Counted from the first letter of the stretch, positions 24,655-34,434 are shown. The stretch: DNA of 34,947 bases from Syntrophorhabdus sp. PtaB.Bin047 (GCA_002067235.1 MVQP01000021.1:1-34947); one strand, 5' to 3'. A program made the numbers and translations. The notes: a model not told the origin generated them from the sequence alone.

Positions 24655-26706
24655 CTATCGGGATGTGATGCCGGTGAGGTCAAAGGAGAATCTGAAACTC
24701 GTGTCCCTTGGCCTCTTCGTCTGCGACAGTGACAGCTTCACGGACCAGCACCCCGGCTTATATCTCAGGTGATACTCCGTGTCGATCCAATCCTGGTCCG
24801 AAAACGTGTACCGTATGTTATATCCTCCTTCGAAGACCCAGTACGCGGCGAACATCTCCACGAAGATATCGTTGTTGGCCCCGGAATTGTAGTTGTGTGC
24901 CACGACAGCGCTGTAAACCCCGGGAATAAGGTACGAAACGGTGTTTCTAAGGGTTTTCGCCCCTCCGCCGTGGACGCTGAAGACACTCTCGTGCGCAAAA
25001 CTGAGATGGTCCAGCGGCGACAGGGTGAATCTCAGGTCGATATCGGAAAAACGCGACCCTGAACCTTTGTAGAGTTCGGACTCCTCGAGATTGCCCGAAA
25101 TGCCATACGTCTGGGATACCTCGAAGAAAGACATTTCACGCCTGAACCCGCTCTCACCGGAGGTATCATAAAGATAATGGTTGATTGCATAGGTGATGGT
25201 GTTTGTCTGATTTATCCTGTCATAGGCGTCTATCTTGGGCGCGTCCTTGTAACCGGTAGCGGGGATGAAAGTGTATCTGACTCTGGGTCTGAACACACTT
25301 TGCATGGATTCCAGCCAGGACCATCCGAGGTTGTAGCCCCGCATGAACTGCATGTTGGCGTCGCCGTCCAAGCGGAAGGTCTGCCGAAAGTTGCTGTTGC
25401 CTCCCGTACCCTCGGTGCGATTCACCGCGTAGCCCGTCTCGTAGAGGGTGCTGCTGAGAAGCGTGTTTATGCCCTTGAAGGAGTACGGCAGCCTCAATGA
25501 CGGGTCGACGGCGAGGCGCGTATAGGTCCCTCCGGTGTCACGATAGAAATTGGTCAGTGAGCTGTTGAGGTCGAGGTACATCTTTCCGCCGAACACCGGT
25601 ATGTATTCGGTAAAATACGTCACCTCGGGATAATACTGGAACACAGTGCCGTTGTCCCTCATGAGGAGGTTTCTGAACTGGGTGACCCCGCCCGTGAGCA
25701 ATGACCGGGGCAGGGGTTTCTCTACGAAGACCGTTGACTTCAACTGGCTTTCGCTGCGTTCCTGAATGGATTGCCCGAAGTCCTTCAGGTAATCGTTGTC
25801 AAAAACGTGCCATATGTTGGCCCTGAGCTGAAGGTCATTGAAGAAGACCTGCTGATGCTTTGCCTTCACCTGGTATCGCGTGTGCCCGAATTTGTTGTCG
25901 TCGATTATGTTCCCTTCAAATTCTCCGCCAAGGCCCTCCTTCAGAGCATACCGGAATTGTGCACCCACGTTCACACCTCTCTTCGCGATATACTCGGCGG
26001 ACATTGTGGCGTCCTTGTCCTTGGAGATGGCCCAGAAATAGGACATCTTGAACTTGGCCCCATCAGACGACGAGAGCGCCATCTCGGGTATGAGAAAGCC
26101 CGACTGCCTCTCCGCCTTCACGGGGAAGACCCCCCAGGGGATGTAAAACACAGGCACTCCGAGGATGTGGAACGTGGTGGACTTCGTCTTCGCGTACCCC
26201 TCGACGGTGATGTCCACCTCGTCGGAGGTGAAGGTCCATTCCGGCTTGTCCCAGCCGCAGGTGGTGAATTTCCCCTTCTTGATCTTGTACTGGGACTCCC
26301 CGGTCTTCTCGATCTCGGTGCCGTTGATGTAGACGTTGCCCGTCTTTATGAATACCCGCGCCTTCTCCAGGGTCCCCTTCTTGGTCTCGAGGTTGAGCTG
26401 CATCCACTCGCATTCGATACGGTCCCCCAGGTCTTCATAGATGACATTCCCTTCAGCGGTGACATCACGGGTGTTGTCGTCGAGGAAGACATAGTCCGCG
26501 AAAAGAGTGCGCGTTGTTTCCCGGACCTCGACGTTCCCGCGGGCCGTGTAGGTGTTCGCCGCCCGGTCGTGTTCCACCTGGTCGGCGATGATCTCCACCG
26601 GACCCTTCACGTCGCCGCCGCGGACACCGATCTGCTGTCCCCGGGATGCAAGGGGCAGGAGCAAGGCGAACATCACCGCTATGACAAGGATCCTAGAATA
26701 TCTCAT
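24655..26706 (-). CDS. lptD: LPS-assembly outer-membrane protein LptD
   Basis: LptD inserts lipopolysaccharide into the outer leaflet of the outer membrane. The 683-residue protein begins with a signal peptide (MRYSRILVIAVMFALLLPLA). An OstA/LptA-like beta-jellyroll domain follows (about 30-190, e.g. RGNVEVRE, AEGNVIYEDLGDRIE), then a long beta-barrel (about 210-683) with alternating aromatic strands. A short linker FYIPWGVFPVK is typical of the start of the barrel part. The ATG at 26706 overlaps the folC stop by 14 nt; the further upstream open frame lies over folC. LptE is not seen. Confidence 0.92.
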   Translation of the reverse strand: MRYSRILVIAVMFALLLPLASRGQQIGVRGGDVKGPVEIIADQVEHDRAANTYTARGNVEVRETTRTLFADYVFLDDNTRDVTAEGNVIYEDLGDRIECEWMQLNLETKKGTLEKARVFIKTGNVYINGTEIEKTGESQYKIKKGKFTTCGWDKPEWTFTSDEVDITVEGYAKTKSTTFHILGVPVFYIPWGVFPVKAERQSGFLIPEMALSSSDGAKFKMSYFWAISKDKDATMSAEYIAKRGVNVGAQFRYALKEGLGGEFEGNIIDDNKFGHTRYQVKAKHQQVFFNDLQLRANIWHVFDNDYLKDFGQSIQERSESQLKSTVFVEKPLPRSLLTGGVTQFRNLLMRDNGTVFQYYPEVTYFTEYIPVFGGKMYLDLNSSLTNFYRDTGGTYTRLAVDPSLRLPYSFKGINTLLSSTLYETGYAVNRTEGTGGNSNFRQTFRLDGDANMQFMRGYNLGWSWLESMQSVFRPRVRYTFIPATGYKDAPKIDAYDRINQTNTITYAINHYLYDTSGESGFRREMSFFEVSQTYGISGNLEESELYKGSGSRFSDIDLRFTLSPLDHLSFAHESVFSVHGGGAKTLRNTVSYLIPGVYSAVVAHNYNSGANNDIFVEMFAAYWVFEGGYNIRYTFSDQDWIDTEYHLRYKPGCWSVKLSLSQTKRPRDTSFRFSFDLTGITSR

Positions 26707-27964
26707 TGACGGCCCTTTTGGCCTCTCCGATCGTATAGAGTGAACCCGTGACAAGGATGAGGTCCCTGTCCCCGGCAAGCTGCCGCGCCTTCCTGAGGGC
26801 GCTTCTCGTGTCTTTCGTGACGATGGGATCACGTGCGAAGCCCCTCATGTTCTCCGCCTCGAGGGCGCGCTCCGTTTTCGGCTGCGTGAGTATGGCAAGG
26901 TCCACGCAGCCGCTTATGGCCTCGAGCATCCTTCCGTACTGCTTGTCGCGCATGACGCCGAAGACAAGGACCTTCCTGCGGTCCCGGTAACGCGATCGAA
27001 GGAACCTCGTCAGGGCCCGCACGCCGGAAAGGTTGTGTGCCCCGTCAAGAATGACGAGCGGCCGTTCGTGCACCGTTTCCAGCCGACCCTCCCACCTCAC
27101 CGATGCCAGCGCGTCCCTGACATGGTCCTCGCCGATGCGAAACCCGGCACGGGTAAGCAACTCGACGGCACACAACGCAAGGGCTGCATTGGAAAGCTGG
27201 TGGTCTCCCTCGAGGTTGAGAGCAATATCGTCGCAATCCCACCCTATCCCGCGGTAGGAGAAACGCCGGTTGCCCCTTTTCCTGCAAAGGAAATCTTTTC
27301 CCAGCACATGGATCGGGCTGGTCAATTCCCGTGCCCTCGCCGCAAGCACATCGAGGGCTCTGCCCCGGGCGCCCGTTATCAGGGGAGTGCCCTTCTTTAT
27401 GATACCAGCCTTCTCACCTGCGATCTTGCCTATGGTCCTTCCCAGCTCCTTCATGTGGTCAAAGGCAACATTGGTGATGACCGTTACGAGCGGTTCTATG
27501 ACGTTCGTGGAATCCAGCCTTCCGCCGAGACCCGTCTCCACGACGGCGATGTCGACCTTCTCCCTCCGGAAATGCTCGAAGGCCAGCGCCGTCGTGAAAT
27601 CGAAGTAGGTATAGAAGGGATCGGACCCGTTCCGATGGGCCCGGTCACGGATGTATTCCGTGAGAGAGGCCACCTCATCCTCCGTGACCTTTTCCTCGTT
27701 GACGGTGATGCGCTCCGTGAAGGACACCAGGTGAGGTGACGTGTATTTTCCGACCCGGTATCCCGCCGCATTGAGTATGCACGAGATCATCGTGGCAACC
27801 GACCCCTTGCCGTTGGTGCCCGCCACGTGAACCGTCCTCAAAGACCTGTGGGGGTCGCCTATCGCGGCGAGCAGCAGGCTGATGTTCTCCAGTCCGAAGA
27901 CGGAGCCGAACCTTTCGAGGCCAGAAAGGTACTCCAGCGTGCTTTCATAACGGGCATCATTCAT
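26693..27964 (-). CDS. folC: Folylpolyglutamate synthase / dihydrofolate synthase
   Basis: Mur-ligase-family enzyme of 423 residues that adds glutamate to dihydropteroate and folates. The P-loop GTNGKGS is at 49-55, with the family patterns YTSPHLVSFTERI, ETGLGGRLDSTN, and DGAHN in the C-terminal domain. The frame continues open far upstream over accD, but the ATG at 27964 overlaps the accD stop (ATGA) and begins the normal folC sequence. The accD-folC pairing is common in proteobacteria and other bacteria. Confidence 0.95.
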   Translation of the reverse strand: MNDARYESTLEYLSGLERFGSVFGLENISLLLAAIGDPHRSLRTVHVAGTNGKGSVATMISCILNAAGYRVGKYTSPHLVSFTERITVNEEKVTEDEVASLTEYIRDRAHRNGSDPFYTYFDFTTALAFEHFRREKVDIAVVETGLGGRLDSTNVIEPLVTVITNVAFDHMKELGRTIGKIAGEKAGIIKKGTPLITGARGRALDVLAARARELTSPIHVLGKDFLCRKRGNRRFSYRGIGWDCDDIALNLEGDHQLSNAALALCAVELLTRAGFRIGEDHVRDALASVRWEGRLETVHERPLVILDGAHNLSGVRALTRFLRSRYRDRRKVLVFGVMRDKQYGRMLEAISGCVDLAILTQPKTERALEAENMRGFARDPIVTKDTRSALRKARQLAGDRDLILVTGSLYTIGEAKRAVNEIF

Positions 27965-28824
27965 GTGATCAGGGACAGCAGCGTGTGAAGTGTCTGTTTC
28001 AGCTCTTTGCGGGAGGAGATCATATCGATCATGCCATGTTCCAGAAGATATTCCGCCCGCTGAAACCCCGGGGGCAGCTTGGCCTTGATCGTTTCCTTGA
28101 TCACCCTCTCCCCGGCGAAACCGATCATCGCCTTCGGTTCTGCGATGATGATATCGCCGAGCATGCCCATGCTCGCTGAAACGCCGCCGAGAGTGGGATC
28201 GGTCAGCACCGTGATATAGGGAACCCCGTTGCTCTTCAGGTGATAGATGGCCCCGGAAACCTTCGACATCTGCATGAGCGACATGATGCCTTCCTGCATC
28301 CTGGCGCCGCCGGAGGAGCAGAAGAGGATGACCGGGGTCTTCTCCCTGGCCCCTTCCTCGAGGGTCCGGGTGATCTTTTCGCCCACCACGCTCCCCAGGC
28401 TGCCGCCCATGAAGTTGAAATCGAAAATGGCGGTGAGAACCGGTATGCCGCCTATCTTCGCGCTGCCGCACATAAGGGCATCGGGCCGCCTGGCCGTTTC
28501 CTGCGTCTCGACAAGCCTTGTCTTGTACGGTTTCGTGTCCTTGAACTTCAGGAAATCCACGGGTTCCACCTTTTCATGGAACTCACTGAAACTGCCCCTG
28601 TCGAAGGTCAGTGCTATCCTGTTCTCCACGGAAATGGGGAAATGGTAGAAACACTTGGGGCAGACATGACGGTTGCGCTCGACCTCTTTCCTGTAGAGGA
28701 GCTCCTGGCAGGAATTGCATTTCCTCCAGAGCGACTCCTCCTTTTCCGCCTTGGAGATCTCTTTCTGGATATTTATCTCACGGTAGGGTTTCTTCTCTTT
28801 ATCCCTTTTTTTGAATAATCCCAT
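27961..28824 (-). CDS. accD: Acetyl-CoA carboxylase carboxyltransferase subunit beta
   Basis: AccD of 287 residues, half of the carboxyltransferase that makes malonyl-CoA for fatty-acid synthesis. The N-terminal four-cysteine zinc ribbon (C36, C39, C55, C58) and the crotonase-like domain with SSGGARMQEG and PTLGGVSASMGMLGD are intact. It is first of the eight-gene envelope operon. Only 44 bp separate it from the divergent hydrolase gene; I see no convincing promoter there. accA is not in the window. Confidence 0.97.
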   Translation of the reverse strand: MGLFKKRDKEKKPYREINIQKEISKAEKEESLWRKCNSCQELLYRKEVERNRHVCPKCFYHFPISVENRIALTFDRGSFSEFHEKVEPVDFLKFKDTKPYKTRLVETQETARRPDALMCGSAKIGGIPVLTAIFDFNFMGGSLGSVVGEKITRTLEEGAREKTPVILFCSSGGARMQEGIMSLMQMSKVSGAIYHLKSNGVPYITVLTDPTLGGVSASMGMLGDIIIAEPKAMIGFAGERVIKETIKAKLPPGFQRAEYLLEHGMIDMISSRKELKQTLHTLLSLIT

Positions 28825-28868
28825 TACTTTTCCTGTTGAATTTTTGTTGAAAAACTACCAAAATAAGT

Positions 28869-29492
28869 ATGGTCATGTCAATAGAAAGGGTCACCATAGA
28901 GTCGGACCAGAACATCGAAGGATTGCTTCGCCGTCAGAGCAGGAAAGCGGGTGTGGTCGTATGCCATCCCCACCCCCTTTACGGCGGGAACATGTACAAC
29001 AACGTTGTCAGCGCCATCGAGGACGGGTACGCCGCGCAGGGCTTCACGACCCTCATCTTCAATTTCCGGGGCGTGGGAGACAGCAAGGGCGAATACGACG
29101 AGGGTGATGGAGAGGTACGCGACGCCACTGCGGCATACGGGGTCTTAAGAGAACACCTTGACGACGATGCGCAAATCACACTTGCGGGCTACTCCTTCGG
29201 CGCCTGGGTCATCAGCAGGTCGGCGCTCGAGATAGACAGGTTCGACAGCCTCTTCCTTGTGTCATTTCCCTGCCTTATATACAAGTATGACCATCTGAAG
29301 AGCTTCAGCAAGGAGATCCTCATCGTGGGCGGCACCTATGACGACATAGCCCCCATGGACGACCTCTACGAACTCTACAAGAGCCTCACTACCCTCGACA
29401 AACACCTCAAGGTCATCAATACTACCCATTTCTACGCCGGAAAAGAGACGGAACTCATAGACTTCATAAAAGAAACTATTCCGAAGCGGTAG
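28869..29492 (+). CDS. Alpha/beta hydrolase
   Basis: Small serine hydrolase of 207 residues. The nucleophile elbow GYSFGA places the serine at S109; the acid is probably in GGTYDDIAP, and the histidine in NTTHFYAG. The VCHPHPLYGG and NFRGVGDSKGEYD segments match a widespread bacterial family of uncharacterised hydrolases. The substrate is unknown. It has no signal peptide and is predicted cytoplasmic. ATG at 28875 is an alternative start. It is divergent from accD. Confidence 0.88.
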   Translation: MVMSIERVTIESDQNIEGLLRRQSRKAGVVVCHPHPLYGGNMYNNVVSAIEDGYAAQGFTTLIFNFRGVGDSKGEYDEGDGEVRDATAAYGVLREHLDDDAQITLAGYSFGAWVISRSALEIDRFDSLFLVSFPCLIYKYDHLKSFSKEILIVGGTYDDIAPMDDLYELYKSLTTLDKHLKVINTTHFYAGKETELIDFIKETIPKR

Positions 29493-29515
29493 GGTAGGGC
29501 CATTCTCCCTTCTTC

Positions 29516-29544
29516 TTGAATAGATACCTGCTTTGTGTTAATTT
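29516..29544 (+). promoter_or_regulatory. Promoter candidate for ileS-lspA
   Basis: TTGAAT (29516-29521), a 17-nt spacer and TAATTT (29539-29544) lie in the 177-bp gap before ileS. The leader would be about 120 nt. I found no T-box (AGGGTGG-type) element in it. Confidence 0.5.
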
Positions 29545-29669
29545 GATTGTCAGAATCCAGCGGGTTACGACAGCCTGAAACGTAGAAAAATCTCCCCACT
29601 GCAAGAGAACGTCGCAAGCTGACCGCTCCCGGCCGGGTTACTTTCTATCTCAGCAAGGATTGTTCTGCC

Positions 29670-32426
29670 ATGGATTACAAAGACACATTGAATCTCCCCA
29701 AAACACCCTTTCCCATGAGGGGCAACCTGCCCGTCAAGGAAAAGGACATGCTTGCCCGCTGGCAAGAGATCGACCTCTACCGGAAGATGACCGAGGCGCG
29801 AAAAGACAGCCCCGCCTTTATACTCCACGACGGCCCTCCTTACGCCAACGGCAATATCCACCTCGGGACGGCCCTCAACAAGATCCTCAAGGACATTATC
29901 ATCAAGGCAAAGTTCATGACGGGACACAGGGCGGACTATGTCCCGGGATGGGACTGCCACGGCCTGCCCATAGAACACCAGGTGGAGAAGAACATCAAGC
30001 AGAAGAAACTCGAGCTCTCGAAACTGGACACCAGGAAGGAATGCCGGGCCTACGCGCGGCAGTTCATAGACATCCAGCGCGAGGAGTTCAAGCGCCTCGG
30101 CGGCATCGGCGACTGGGAACATCCCTATGTCACCATGGATTTCGACTACCAGGCGACGATCATCGAAGAGGCGTCAAAGTTCTTCCTTCGCGGCGAGGTC
30201 TACCGGAAGAAGAAACCCGTTTACTGGTGCCTCGACTGCGAGACGGCCCTCGCCGAGGCGGAGATCGAATACGACACCAAAAGGTCGAGTTCCATATACG
30301 TCAAGTTCCCGTACATGGGTGAAAAAGAACCGGTCTTCGCCGGCTATCCCGATAAACCCGTCTACATGCTCATATGGACGACCACACCCTGGACGCTTCC
30401 CGCGAACCTGGCCATCGCCGTTCATCCCGATTTCACGTACGTCACCGTGGAAACGGGCAAAGAGGTCTACATCGTCCTCAAAGACCTCCTCGAGGACGTC
30501 ATGCAGCGCGCGGGAATAACGGGATACCGTATTATCGGTGAGATAGGCCCTGAGACGCTTCGGGAGCTCACATTCAAACATCCCTTCATCGACCGGCAAT
30601 CCGTCATCGTCTTCGCAGACTACGTCGCGGCCGATACGGGGACGGGCGCGGTCCACACCGCGCCGGGCCACGGCGAGGAGGACTACGAGACGGGGCTCGA
30701 GTATGGCCTCGATATCTATTCCCCCGTCAACGAAAAGGGGGTCTTCATAGACGAGGTGGAGTTCTTCAAAGGCATGAACGTCTGGGACGCCAATCCGAAG
30801 GTCATCGAGAAGCTGAAGGAGTTGGGGCTCCTCCTCCACACGGAAGACATCGAGCATTCCTACCCCCATTGCTGGCGCTGCAAGAAGCCGGTCATATTCC
30901 GGGCGACGGAACAATGGTTCGTCTCCATGGACAGCCACGGGCTGAGGCAAAAGGGGCTGGCCGAGATCGACAGGACGCAGTGGATCCCCTCCTGGGGCCG
31001 CGACAGGATATACAATATGCTTTCCGTCCGTCCCGACTGGTGCATCTCCCGCCAGCGCACCTGGGGCATCCCCATCACCATCTTCTACTGCGAAAAGTGC
31101 CGCGAACCCTTCTGGAGCGAAGAGTCCTTCACGCGTATCGTCGAGGCTGTTCGGCAATCCGGAGCGGATGTCTGGTTCGAGAAGGATGCCTCCCACTTCC
31201 TGCCCGACGGCGCAAAGTGCAGCCACTGCGGCAACACGGCCTTTTCCAAGGAACAGGACATTCTCGACGTATGGTTCGATTCGGGCGTGAGCTGGGCCGC
31301 CGTCTGCAGGAAGAGACGCGAGTTGAAATACCCTGCCGACCTCTATCTCGAGGGGAGCGACCAGCACCGGGGATGGTTCCACAGCTCTTTGCTCACCTCC
31401 GTGGGCAATGAAGGCCATGCCCCCTACAAGGCGGTGTTGACCCACGGTTTCGTGGTGGACGGCTCGGGCAGGAAGATGTCCAAGTCCCTGGGGAACGTCA
31501 TCGCCCCCAACGAGGTCATCGAGAAGTTCGGCGCCGAAATATTGCGCCTCTGGGTAACCTACGAAGACTACCGTGATGATATCAGAATATCGAAGGATAT
31601 CATCAACCGCCTCGTGGAAACATACCGCCGCATCCGCAACACCCTGCGGTTCCTCCACGCAAACATCAACGAGGACTTCGAGCCGGGCCGCGACACCGTT
31701 CCCTATGAAGGGCTGTCCCTCCTCGACAGGTGGCTCCTTTCGCGCCTTGCGAGGCTCACCGACCGTGTCCGGGAGTCTTACGACAACTACACCCTGCACT
31801 CCTTCTACCACGCGGTCCACAATTTCTGCACCGTCGATCTCAGTGCCCTTTACCTGGACATCGTCAAGGACAGGATCTACGTGGAGCACAAGGACGCCCG
31901 GAAACGAAGGGCATCCCAGACCGTCATATATGAGACGCTTATCGCCCTCGTCAGGCTCATAGCGCCCGTCCTTTCCTCAACGGCGGACGAGATGTGGTCC
32001 TATCTCAAGGGTTATGTTGCGGAGGAGAGCGTCTTTCTGGCCCAGTTCCCCGCCTCGGACAAAACCCTCATAAATGCGGCCATTGAGGAGAAGTGGGAAA
32101 GGATATGGAAGATCAGGGAACTCGCCAACAAGAAGATAGAAGAGAAGCGCACCGCCAAGGAGATCGGCCACTCTCTCGACACGAAGGTCATCATAGACGC
32201 CCCCGATGAGGAATACGCGGCCCTCACGGAACTGGGCGACGAGCTCAAGGATGTCTTCATCGTCTCCCAGATCGAGGTGCGCAAGGCCGCTGCGCTCGAT
32301 GTGACCGTCGTCCGGGCCGAGGGCGACAAGTGCGAGCGTTGCTGGCAGTATGATACGAACATTCTCAGGGACGGGAAATTCCCGAACGTGTGCAAGCGAT
32401 GCGCCGATACCCTTTCTTTGCTCTAG
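29670..32426 (+). CDS. ileS: Isoleucine-tRNA ligase
   Basis: Class I aminoacyl-tRNA synthetase of 918 residues that charges tRNA-Ile and edits valine. The HIGH-equivalent motif lies in PPYANGNIHLG (56-66), the editing domain includes TTPWTLPANLA, KMSKS is near residue 600, and the C-terminal zinc site CERCW plus CKRC is present. This is the standard bacterial type 1 enzyme. AAGGA lies 10 nt before the ATG. lspA overlaps the end, a conserved order in many Gram-negative bacteria. Confidence 0.98.
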   Translation: MDYKDTLNLPKTPFPMRGNLPVKEKDMLARWQEIDLYRKMTEARKDSPAFILHDGPPYANGNIHLGTALNKILKDIIIKAKFMTGHRADYVPGWDCHGLPIEHQVEKNIKQKKLELSKLDTRKECRAYARQFIDIQREEFKRLGGIGDWEHPYVTMDFDYQATIIEEASKFFLRGEVYRKKKPVYWCLDCETALAEAEIEYDTKRSSSIYVKFPYMGEKEPVFAGYPDKPVYMLIWTTTPWTLPANLAIAVHPDFTYVTVETGKEVYIVLKDLLEDVMQRAGITGYRIIGEIGPETLRELTFKHPFIDRQSVIVFADYVAADTGTGAVHTAPGHGEEDYETGLEYGLDIYSPVNEKGVFIDEVEFFKGMNVWDANPKVIEKLKELGLLLHTEDIEHSYPHCWRCKKPVIFRATEQWFVSMDSHGLRQKGLAEIDRTQWIPSWGRDRIYNMLSVRPDWCISRQRTWGIPITIFYCEKCREPFWSEESFTRIVEAVRQSGADVWFEKDASHFLPDGAKCSHCGNTAFSKEQDILDVWFDSGVSWAAVCRKRRELKYPADLYLEGSDQHRGWFHSSLLTSVGNEGHAPYKAVLTHGFVVDGSGRKMSKSLGNVIAPNEVIEKFGAEILRLWVTYEDYRDDIRISKDIINRLVETYRRIRNTLRFLHANINEDFEPGRDTVPYEGLSLLDRWLLSRLARLTDRVRESYDNYTLHSFYHAVHNFCTVDLSALYLDIVKDRIYVEHKDARKRRASQTVIYETLIALVRLIAPVLSSTADEMWSYLKGYVAEESVFLAQFPASDKTLINAAIEEKWERIWKIRELANKKIEEKRTAKEIGHSLDTKVIIDAPDEEYAALTELGDELKDVFIVSQIEVRKAAALDVTVVRAEGDKCERCWQYDTNILRDGKFPNVCKRCADTLSLL

Positions 32427-32875
32427 TACCCGTCATCTTCGCCCTGGACAGGTTCACAAAGGCGCTCATCATGAGGGACCTCCCCATGTTGAGCGAGATA
32501 AAGGTGACGTCCTTCTTTTCCATCGTCCACGTGAGGAACCTGGGAGGAGTCTTCGGCGTTCTCAACGAGAGCGGATCCGCCAAATACATCTTCACCGTGG
32601 TTCCTGTCCTTGTCGCCGCTGTCTTGATATACATCCTCATACGGTACGCGATGGGAAAGGCGAAGACCTTCGCGCTGTGCCTCATTCTTGCCGGGGCCCT
32701 GGGCAACATATACGACCGCATATTCTACGGTAGCGTCGTCGACTTCCTCGACTTCCACTACGGGAAATATCACTGGCCCGCCTTCAACGTGGCTGATATC
32801 GCTCTCTCCATCGGCATAGGCCTTCTCATCCTCCTGGAATTGACGGAGGCAAAGGACAAGCAGGCCGCCGGCTGA
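32399..32875 (+). CDS. lspA: Lipoprotein signal peptidase
   Basis: Signal peptidase II of 158 residues with four membrane helices, which cleaves the signal peptide of diacylated prolipoproteins. The two catalytic aspartates are D115 (GSVVDF) and D133 (FNVADIA), and GNIYDR is also conserved. The ATG at 32399 overlaps ileS by 28 nt; a GTG at 32390 is an alternative. Neither has a clear ribosome site, so coupling to ileS is likely. Confidence 0.95.
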   Translation: MRRYPFFALVPVIFALDRFTKALIMRDLPMLSEIKVTSFFSIVHVRNLGGVFGVLNESGSAKYIFTVVPVLVAAVLIYILIRYAMGKAKTFALCLILAGALGNIYDRIFYGSVVDFLDFHYGKYHWPAFNVADIALSIGIGLLILLELTEAKDKQAAG

Positions 32876-32881
32876 CATCGT

Positions 32882-33151
32882 ATGGTCACGCGGTACCCCG
32901 GGGCCGGAAGCAAGAACGATATGGATGATATCCTGGAAGAAGAAAAGAAGCTTAGAAGGCTTCGTTTTGTGGTCGATTTCGCGCTCGAGTTCATCCGTAC
33001 CCAGAACATCCCCCACGACGACGCGATGCGCATCGTCGAGGGGGTGCGCAAGCAGGCGCTCAACCTCTTCCCCGGAAAAGAGGAAACCTTCGACATCATC
33101 TACGCCCCCCGCTTCAAACGGGCACTGAATGAAAAATACAGGAGAGACTGA
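32882..33151 (+). CDS. Small conserved-looking hypothetical protein
   Basis: Protein of 89 residues that I do not recognise. It is soluble, charged and mostly alpha-helical, with a short EEEKKLRRLRFVVDFALEF helix, then IRTQNIPHDDAMRIVEGVRKQ, and an FDIIYAPRFKRAL end. It starts 6 nt after the lspA stop and is probably co-transcribed with ileS-lspA. The ATG at 32921 (MDDILEEEKK) is an equally likely start, with GGAAG about 10 nt upstream. Its stop codon is followed by the GTTTCAR repeat. Confidence 0.72.
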   Translation: MVTRYPGAGSKNDMDDILEEEKKLRRLRFVVDFALEFIRTQNIPHDDAMRIVEGVRKQALNLFPGKEETFDIIYAPRFKRALNEKYRRD

Positions 33152-33276
33152 AGGCGGTTTCAGGTCTCAGGTTCCAAGTCTCAGGTTGAAAGCCAAAGAA
33201 GGAGCCTTTACAAAGAGCGGAAGATGTTGCTTTTGTCTTTTTCTTGAAACGTGGAACTTGGAACCTGAAACGGTCT
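33152..33276. repeat. Inverted GTTTCAR repeat between convergent genes
   Basis: The left arm (about 33153-33188) and right arm (about 33242-33275) are built from the same 7-bp words (GTTTCAG, GTCTCAG, GTTCCAA) and pair imperfectly over about 30 bp. Each arm begins right after the stop codon of its gene, as at 11787-11915. The middle part is not repetitive. Confidence 0.85.
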
Positions 33277-34434
33277 TTATTTTTTAAATATCTTCTTTAT
33301 CCCCTCGCCGATGCCTCCTATGCCTTCACCTACCTTTTTGGTTCCTTCGGCGCCGAGGCCGAAGACCGACTCCCCGATGTCCTTTACGGAAAAGCCCAGC
33401 TTCTCGGCAATGCCGAAGGAGAGTCTGCTCGCGAAGTTCTCCGCGATGTTGAACTTCGGATTGTCGAGATCGCCTGAAATGACGAAATCAACGGGGATCT
33501 GGTCCCCGCTTTTCTTCAGAAAGGCCACGACAAGCGTGACCGGCACACCCATGAACCTGTCACCCAGACCGGGACCGCTCCGGAACTCCAGACCTTTGAG
33601 CACCGCCTTTCCCGGCGCGTGGATCCTGCGGGAGATTACCTTTGCGCGCACATCGAGGTCAAGAAACCCTTTGGTGACGTTTATGCTCTGGCTCCCATGG
33701 TAGTAGGGCTTGAAATGCGTGATGTCAAGCTCCCTTACCGCAGCCGTACACTCAATGTCCCTGCTCTGGAACCTGATCCTGCCTTCGCTCTTCACGCTCG
33801 CCGTGCTCCTGCCCCCGGGAACGGCGGCTTTGAGGGTGTAATGCGTGAGATCGTTCGTGAAAGGCACCGTGAGGTTGCGCATCTCCGCGTTTATGTTCCG
33901 CACCCTTGTCATGACGGGAACCTTTGGCGACTTGCGGTCGAGATAGTCCACGGACCCGTTGACGATGACGATCTTCCTGAGTATCACCGGAGACCCTTTT
34001 CCTTCGGGCCGGCTGGCATCCTCCGCCTTCTTCCCGGCTCCCCTTTCTCTGCCGGCGCCAGCTGGGAAGACAGGGCTAACGAGATCGCCCTTTCTGTCGA
34101 TCTCGACATATATATAGGGCTTTTCCGCGAGGATGCTGGAGATGATGTACTTCTTCCTGAGAAGTCCCATGAAGTCTGCCTTGACCACAAGGTTCTCTAC
34201 CTTTATCACCTCTTTGCCGGCCCTGTCCTTCATTGCAACGTCCCGGACACGGACGCTTCCCCATTTCAGCTCGATGCTCCCTATCGAGAAATCCTTGCCC
34301 AGGGCCTTCTCGATACCGCCTTTGGCGATGACATTGGCATACTTCACGAGAGATGCGACCGCGATCAGTGCAAGACAGAGAACCACCGTGGAAACAACGA
34401 GAAATATCTTGAACCCTCTCCGCCTGACAGCCAT
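33277..34434 (-). CDS. AsmA/DUF748-like membrane-anchored envelope protein
   Basis: Protein of 385 residues with one N-terminal membrane helix (about 11-30; FKIFLVVSTVVLCLALIAVA) and a large exported part. The segment GKDFSIGSIELKWGSVRVRDVAMKD resembles the beta-strand repeats of AsmA and DUF748 proteins, whose relatives (TamB, YhdP) move phospholipids between membranes. A lysine-rich low-complexity tail of glycine and isoleucine ends the protein (EGIGGIGEGIKKIFKK). The ATG at 34434 has AAGGA upstream; the frame further upstream runs over the neighbouring gene and is rejected. The exact role is unknown. Confidence 0.72.
   Translation of the reverse strand: MAVRRRGFKIFLVVSTVVLCLALIAVASLVKYANVIAKGGIEKALGKDFSIGSIELKWGSVRVRDVAMKDRAGKEVIKVENLVVKADFMGLLRKKYIISSILAEKPYIYVEIDRKGDLVSPVFPAGAGRERGAGKKAEDASRPEGKGSPVILRKIVIVNGSVDYLDRKSPKVPVMTRVRNINAEMRNLTVPFTNDLTHYTLKAAVPGGRSTASVKSEGRIRFQSRDIECTAAVRELDITHFKPYYHGSQSINVTKGFLDLDVRAKVISRRIHAPGKAVLKGLEFRSGPGLGDRFMGVPVTLVVAFLKKSGDQIPVDFVISGDLDNPKFNIAENFASRLSFGIAEKLGFSVKDIGESVFGLGAEGTKKVGEGIGGIGEGIKKIFKK

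Noticed and set aside
25771..26709. Plus-strand open frame of 312 codons
   Set aside because: It is antisense to lptD; the composition is biased and no motif or ribosome site supports it.
29493..29669. T-box leader upstream of ileS
   Set aside because: The conserved T-box sequence and a terminator/antiterminator pair are absent.
30174..31889. Long open frame of 571 codons on the minus strand
   Set aside because: It lies entirely antisense to ileS, has no recognisable domain, and such frames are common opposite GC-rich genes.
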